DNA from: Planctomycetota bacterium
Lineage (GTDB): Bacteria > Planctomycetota > Planctomycetia > Pirellulales > Pirellulaceae
NCBI GenBank assembly: GCA_963205385.1
Contig: CAUJKE010000115.1
Span: 25,817-89,816 of the forward strand
Length of the DNA: 64,000 nt
Direction of reading: 5' to 3'
Below the pieces are notes generated by a model. That model had not been told where the DNA came from, did not search any database, and worked only from the letters and a program-made list of their open reading frames with translations. Positions within the stretch are counted from its first letter, which is position 1. Every line of letters starts with the position of its first letter. A program made the translations under genes and the position numbers. This document shows positions 61,569-64,000 of this stretch, one piece after another.

Positions 61569-62831
61569 CTATGGTTTCCACCAATCGTCGAGCTTCTTGG
61601 TGAGTGCTGCCACCACTTCGGGATGCGCGGCAGCGACGTTCTTGGTCTCGCTGGGATCCGTCTTGATCGCGAACAACTCGGGATGTTGGCCATCGACCGG
61701 CAGGATCAATTTCCAGTCGCCGTCGATGACCCAACGATAGAGTAAACTTTTGGCGGGGGCGTCGATATCGGCCACGTCGTGCTCAAAGATCTCGCCGTAA
61801 AGCGTCTCGGTCGGGATTTTCTCCGGCGTTTCAATCGCGATCGCCGGCGCCATCCCTTTCGCTGGCTCGATATGACAGGCTTCAAGGATCGTCGCGGCGA
61901 ACGAAATACTGCTGACCGGCGTCGTCGTGTTCAGGTGCGGCTTAACATGCCCCGGCCAGCGGAACATGATCGGCGTGCGAATGCCGCCTTCGTACGGCGA
62001 GCGCTTGCTGCGGGGGGTGAATTTAGGACTGGTAGGATCTTGAATCCAGCCATTGTCAGCGGCATAGATCACCAGCGTGTTGTCGCTAAGCTTCTGTTCA
62101 TCAAGGTAGTTCAGCAACTCGCCACAAGTCTCGTCCCACCACTCGCACATGGCGTAATACTTGGCGACATGGATCGAGTCGACCTTATCCTTATACTTAT
62201 CGAGCAAACGCTGCGGAGGGTTGTGGGGTTGATGCGGGAGCATCGGCGCGTACCACACGAAGAACGGCTGATCTTTTGATTCCGCGATGAAGTCGAACAC
62301 AGGCTGCAAACCTTCGCGGCCAATTTTGAGGCCGACGTCTCCATGTCGCCCACCCCGCTTGGGATCGCCATGCGTCATACCTTGCGTGAAGCCCCCTTCA
62401 GCCGGATTGCCTTCCCACCACTTGCCCGCTTGAAACGTGCGATAGCCATGCTCCGCTAGCAAGCGGACGAAGTTCGGTTCGCGCCGCACGTGCTTGAGCA
62501 TCGCCTGGCGCGGCGTTCCTTGGGGCGGATCGTTTCCCGTGATGCCGTGCTGGTGGGGATACTTGCCGGTGATGAGCGTCATCAAGCTCGGACGACACAA
62601 GCTGATCGGGACGTAGCCGCGCGTGAACGTCAAGCTCTGCTTCGCGAGCTTGTCGAGCGCTGGCGTTTGAATTTGCTCATGACCGAGAAAGCCGTAATCG
62701 GTCCAAGCTTGATCGTCGGAAAGGATTAGCACCACGTTCGGGCGATCCGCGGCGCTGGCGACGCTGGTCAGCATTAAGCAGATAGCAGCTAGCGACGCCG
62801 CGATGGCGGACGAAAAACGCAAACCAGGCAT
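61569..62831 (-). CDS. Secreted sulfatase
   Basis: The 420-residue product has a signal peptide (SSAIAASLAAICLMLTSVAS) and the type I sulfatase fold: PNVVLILSDDQAWTDYGF with the metal Asp pair, and the formylglycine motif region SLCRPSLMTLITGKYPHQHG. The usual CxPSR is here CRPSL, so the Cys that becomes formylglycine is present but the following Arg is missing in that place, as in some planctomycete sulfatases. It probably removes sulfate from algal-type polysaccharide or another sulfated ester. GAGGA supports ATG 62831. It diverges from the next gene by 123 bp. Confidence 0.9.
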   Translation of the reverse strand: MPGLRFSSAIAASLAAICLMLTSVASAADRPNVVLILSDDQAWTDYGFLGHEQIQTPALDKLAKQSLTFTRGYVPISLCRPSLMTLITGKYPHQHGITGNDPPQGTPRQAMLKHVRREPNFVRLLAEHGYRTFQAGKWWEGNPAEGGFTQGMTHGDPKRGGRHGDVGLKIGREGLQPVFDFIAESKDQPFFVWYAPMLPHQPHNPPQRLLDKYKDKVDSIHVAKYYAMCEWWDETCGELLNYLDEQKLSDNTLVIYAADNGWIQDPTSPKFTPRSKRSPYEGGIRTPIMFRWPGHVKPHLNTTTPVSSISFAATILEACHIEPAKGMAPAIAIETPEKIPTETLYGEIFEHDVADIDAPAKSLLYRWVIDGDWKLILPVDGQHPELFAIKTDPSETKNVAAAHPEVVAALTKKLDDWWKP

Positions 62832-62954
62832 AAGAGGGTTCCTCGCAAATGCAATCTTTTCTCTTGACGCCGACAGGGGCCCGTTCGTATGGTCCCCGCC
62901 AGACTTGCCCCCAGTGTAATTGCTTCTTGGCCCAAAGTCTGCCACGCACCGCCT

Positions 62955-64000
62955 ATGAATTCGCAGAGACCGCCAATTGTTCGCCCCCTGGACTTGCGAC
63001 TCTGGAGTTGCGCGCTGGTGCTGCTGTGGTGCGGCGGCATGTTGCTGGGGACGAGCGGGTGCACCGGCGACAAGTTCTTAGACATTCGCAAACGCCCGTA
63101 TAATCCGCTCGAACAGCAACTGAATCTCGTCCCCGGCAAAGCGCCAGAACCGACCGACCGCACCCGCCAACTCTTGCGGCGGTTCGATCTGCTCAAGCCG
63201 TATGAGAAAGACGCCGCCGTCGCGCTCGCCGAGCTAAGTGCGGAGATCACGCGCGATCCGGCGCCAGAAAAACTGCATGCCTTCGCGGAATTGTCCTACG
63301 TGCAAGGCAAACGCGCGGAGGGGATGTTCCATGAAGATGACGCGCTCGATTTGTACGGCGCGAGCGTCGCGCATGCGTATTGGTACTTGCTCGATCCCGA
63401 TTTCGATCGCTTCCGCAATCCGTACGATCCCCATTTTCGCCGCGCGTGCGACCTGTATAACGGCGCCCTGGAAGCCAGTCTGCGCCTGGTCAAGAAGCAA
63501 GGCAAACTCCTGCCGGAGCAGACGACGACGATTGAGACCGGGCGACATCAATACGAGATTAAGATTGTCTGCCGTGGATCGTGGAAAGCCGCGGACATCG
63601 AACGGTTGGAATTTGTCAACGACTATCAGGTCAAGGGACTGATCAACCAGTATCACACGTATGGACTTGGCGTGCCGTTGATCGCGGTGCGCAAGAGCCA
63701 TCCGGGACTTGATCGGGCGGAAAAGTATTATCCGCCGGGATTGAGTTTTGCCGTCACGGCTTTCCTGCGAGTCATGCACGACTCGCATAGCGGGACGGCG
63801 GACGATGGCAAAGTCAAGCACTGCGTGCTGGAACTCCACGACCCGCTCAGAGCCACCGACATCGAGGTTGCCAATCGGCGGGTGCCGCTCGAGTCCGACC
63901 TCAGCATGCCGCTCGCGTTCTATCTGAATAGTCCGCGGTTGAAGGAGAAAAACTTCGCCACGCGGGGCTTGCTCGACACCAACCTGGTCGCGCCCTACCG
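62955..64000 (+). CDS. Probable lipoprotein or exported protein, 3' end outside the window
   Basis: The frame is open from ATG 62955 to the window edge (about 348 residues seen). The N-terminus has a hydrophobic segment with a Cys (LVLLWCGGMLLGTSGC), an imperfect lipobox. The next 300 residues are mixed helix and strand with several Asp/His-rich segments (AHAYWYLLDPDFDRF) and no complete catalytic motif so far. The end just short of the window edge (LLDTNLVAPY) is where a second domain would begin; I suspect an alpha/beta hydrolase from similar planctomycete proteins, but nothing in the window shows it. Confidence 0.6.
   Translation, partial: MNSQRPPIVRPLDLRLWSCALVLLWCGGMLLGTSGCTGDKFLDIRKRPYNPLEQQLNLVPGKAPEPTDRTRQLLRRFDLLKPYEKDAAVALAELSAEITRDPAPEKLHAFAELSYVQGKRAEGMFHEDDALDLYGASVAHAYWYLLDPDFDRFRNPYDPHFRRACDLYNGALEASLRLVKKQGKLLPEQTTTIETGRHQYEIKIVCRGSWKAADIERLEFVNDYQVKGLINQYHTYGLGVPLIAVRKSHPGLDRAEKYYPPGLSFAVTAFLRVMHDSHSGTADDGKVKHCVLELHDPLRATDIEVANRRVPLESDLSMPLAFYLNSPRLKEKNFATRGLLDTNLVAPY

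Overview
The window is a GC-rich bacterial chromosome segment, most likely from a planctomycete (Pirellulales-like; class-level assignment is inference). Markers are an xNPYxSP-type N-terminus on a small membrane protein (30532), a planctomycete-style membrane/cytochrome c fusion (27836-28594), a sulfatase, an FG-GAP/esterase fusion, hopanoid genes, and many lone or two-gene transcription units.

Layout. 1-7.6 kb: the 3' part of a DUF4139 protein, then a minus-strand run holding a radical SAM protein, a lower-GC island with an adenine methyltransferase, a XamI-like endonuclease and a SUKH/SMI1 protein, a PNPOx-fold protein and a secreted phosphodiesterase. 7.8-16 kb: mnmG, a two-component pair behind a clear promoter, a secreted Pro-rich protein, a DapA-family aldolase and a GT-C glycosyltransferase. 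16.3-21.9 kb: hopanoid cluster (squalene-hopene cyclase, HpnH, a metallophosphoesterase, an HpnG-like nucleosidase). 21.9-26 kb: comEC, a small conserved-looking ORF, trpB. 26-36.7 kb: an accessory zone rich in dispersed repeats, with a toxin-tail/immunity remnant, a DUF4405-cytochrome fusion, a transglutaminase lipoprotein, fabI with a MaoC-Pta fusion, and two tandem HEAT-like paralogues that share a nearly identical 3' module. 36.7-42.8 kb: the standout locus, a seven-gene ubiquitin-like conjugation operon. 42.8-64 kb: mostly housekeeping genes (Nudix, TolB-like propeller, cobalamin adenosyltransferase, priA, hicBA, DUF202, holA, Usp, csrA, surE, DegT aminotransferase, CobW GTPase, sulfatase) with several secreted planctomycete-type proteins.

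The seven-gene operon encodes, in order, a YukD-like ubiquitin fold protein, an E2 with an intact catalytic Cys98, a soluble JAMM peptidase, an E1/ThiF enzyme with a C-terminal zinc ribbon, a membrane-anchored JAMM peptidase with a long coiled coil, a second E2-fold protein whose catalytic Cys is replaced by Ser102, and a membrane-anchored RING-type protein. Together they look like a complete activation, conjugation, ligation and deconjugation system with part of it held at the membrane. Related Ubl/E1/E2/JAB/RING neighbourhoods have been described computationally (Burroughs, Iyer and Aravind); the double E2 with a dead partner and the double JAMM arrangement are the parts that look least described.

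Several families of intergenic repeats run through the window: a hairpin with covarying stem and a fixed tail (seven copies), a long multi-stem element (three copies), a short element ending near GTCGAACATGACA (four copies), and a CCCGTGC/GCACGGG hairpin (three copies).
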